Source: Chthoniobacterales bacterium
Lineage (GTDB): Bacteria > Verrucomicrobiota > Verrucomicrobiia > Chthoniobacterales > UBA6821
Assembly: GCA_021733705.1 (NCBI GenBank)
Contig: JAIPKF010000021.1
Location: forward strand, 1 to 14,465
DNA length: 14,465 nucleotides
Direction: 5' to 3'
The notes beneath the pieces are model-generated. The model was not told the origin of the DNA, did not search any database, and saw only the letters and a list, made by a program, of their open reading frames with translations. Each line of letters begins with the position of its first letter. The stretch's first letter is position 1. This document shows, one piece after another, positions 13,972 to 14,465 of the stretch. The translations under genes were made by a program, and so were the position numbers.

Positions 13972-14465
13972 ATGCATCTCGAGTCACTTGAAATTATTGG
14001 ATTCAAATCGTTCGCCGCAAAAACGGTGTTACGGTTTCATCGTGGGGTGACTGCAGTGGTGGGGCCCAATGGATGCGGCAAGTCGAATATCCTCGATGCC
14101 ATTCGTTGGGTGCTCGGCGAACAGTCTGCCAAGGCGCTGCGGGGCGGCGAGATGGCCGATGTTATTTTTAGTGGAACTGATACGCGACAACCGCACAACA
14201 TGGCGGAAGTCTCATTGACCTTTGGCGAATGTGAAAAAGAATTGGGTGTAGAATGGAATGAACTCTGCATCACACGTCGTGTCTTTCGTGATGGAAAGTC
14301 CGAGTACTTGATGAATGGAACGCCATGTCGTTTAAAAGACATTCATCAGCTCTTCATGGACACCGGTATTGGCCGGAGCGCCTACTCCATCATGGAGCAA
14401 GGGAAGCTCGATCAAATTTTGAGCAGTCGTCCCGATGATCGTCGTGCCATTTTTGAAGAGGCTGC
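13972..14465 (+). CDS. smc: Chromosome segregation protein SMC, N-terminal part (partial)
   Basis: The first 164 residues of SMC, the ATPase of the condensin-like SMC-ScpAB complex that compacts and segregates chromosomes. The start MHLESLEIIGFKSFA is typical, then Walker A GPNGCGKSN (31-39), the following ILDAIRWVLGEQSAKALRGG and, later, TGIGRSAYSIMEQGKLDQI near the end; all are standard SMC head features. The frame is open to the window edge. The start is fixed by agreement with the family and lies 71 bp after the CobW stop; AGCAGG, 4 nt before, is a possible weak Shine-Dalgarno. Confidence 0.97.
   Translation, partial: MHLESLEIIGFKSFAAKTVLRFHRGVTAVVGPNGCGKSNILDAIRWVLGEQSAKALRGGEMADVIFSGTDTRQPHNMAEVSLTFGECEKELGVEWNELCITRRVFRDGKSEYLMNGTPCRLKDIHQLFMDTGIGRSAYSIMEQGKLDQILSSRPDDRRAIFEEA

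Overview
The window most likely comes from a PVC-group bacterium, probably Verrucomicrobiota or a relative, with a host-associated lifestyle. The evidence is a zinc-finger-less S4, an S11 with a long Lys/Ser/Glu-rich N-terminal extension, a YajC of the PVC kind, and a type III secretion translocator with its class II chaperone. This placement is inferred from protein character; no 16S rRNA is present to settle it. Base composition is moderate to AT-rich over most of the window and visibly more GC-rich from about 12.7 kb onward. Almost none of the start codons has a clear Shine-Dalgarno sequence.

Layout. Positions 1-710 hold the 3' end of a 23S rRNA gene, a 5S rRNA gene and a strong intrinsic terminator. 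Positions 711-1200 are a graveyard of dispersed-repeat copies. On the minus strand, 3080-1323, lies a two-gene operon: a SycD/LcrH-type TPR chaperone followed by a one-transmembrane, Ser/Thr-rich secreted protein resembling small translocators (SctB: YopD/IpaC/EspB). On the plus strand, 3360-5596, runs rpmJ-rpsM-rpsK-rpsD-yajC, an alpha-operon remnant lacking the usual rpoA and rplQ after rpsD. Next, on the minus strand (8457-5900), two paralogous EamA/DMT permeases flank tag (3-methyladenine DNA glycosylase I), and tag overlaps the second permease by 4 nt. A CLC antiporter with fluoride-type (CLC-F) motifs follows on plus. An M20 dipeptidase on minus is divergent from a third EamA permease on plus. 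A roughly 165-nt palindromic element then precedes a COG0523/CobW metal-chaperone GTPase, and the window ends inside smc.

The most distinctive non-coding feature is a dispersed, ORF-less repeat family with terminal inverted repeats (core ATATTTCATRCTGATC). About six copies occur at 726-990, 1081-1198, 5640-5894, 8462-8714 and 9953-10118. Complete copies fall into two sizes, about 254 and 168 bp. Their ends abut gene stops or starts within a few bases, so they may act as terminators or promoters and, in one case, supply the start codons of the CLC gene. A second, unrelated palindromic element lies upstream of the CobW gene.

Functionally the window mixes housekeeping genes (translation, SecYEG accessory, chromosome structuring, DNA repair), small-molecule and ion transport, and a virulence/symbiosis module. 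The chaperone-translocator pair implies that the rest of a type III secretion apparatus is encoded elsewhere in the genome.
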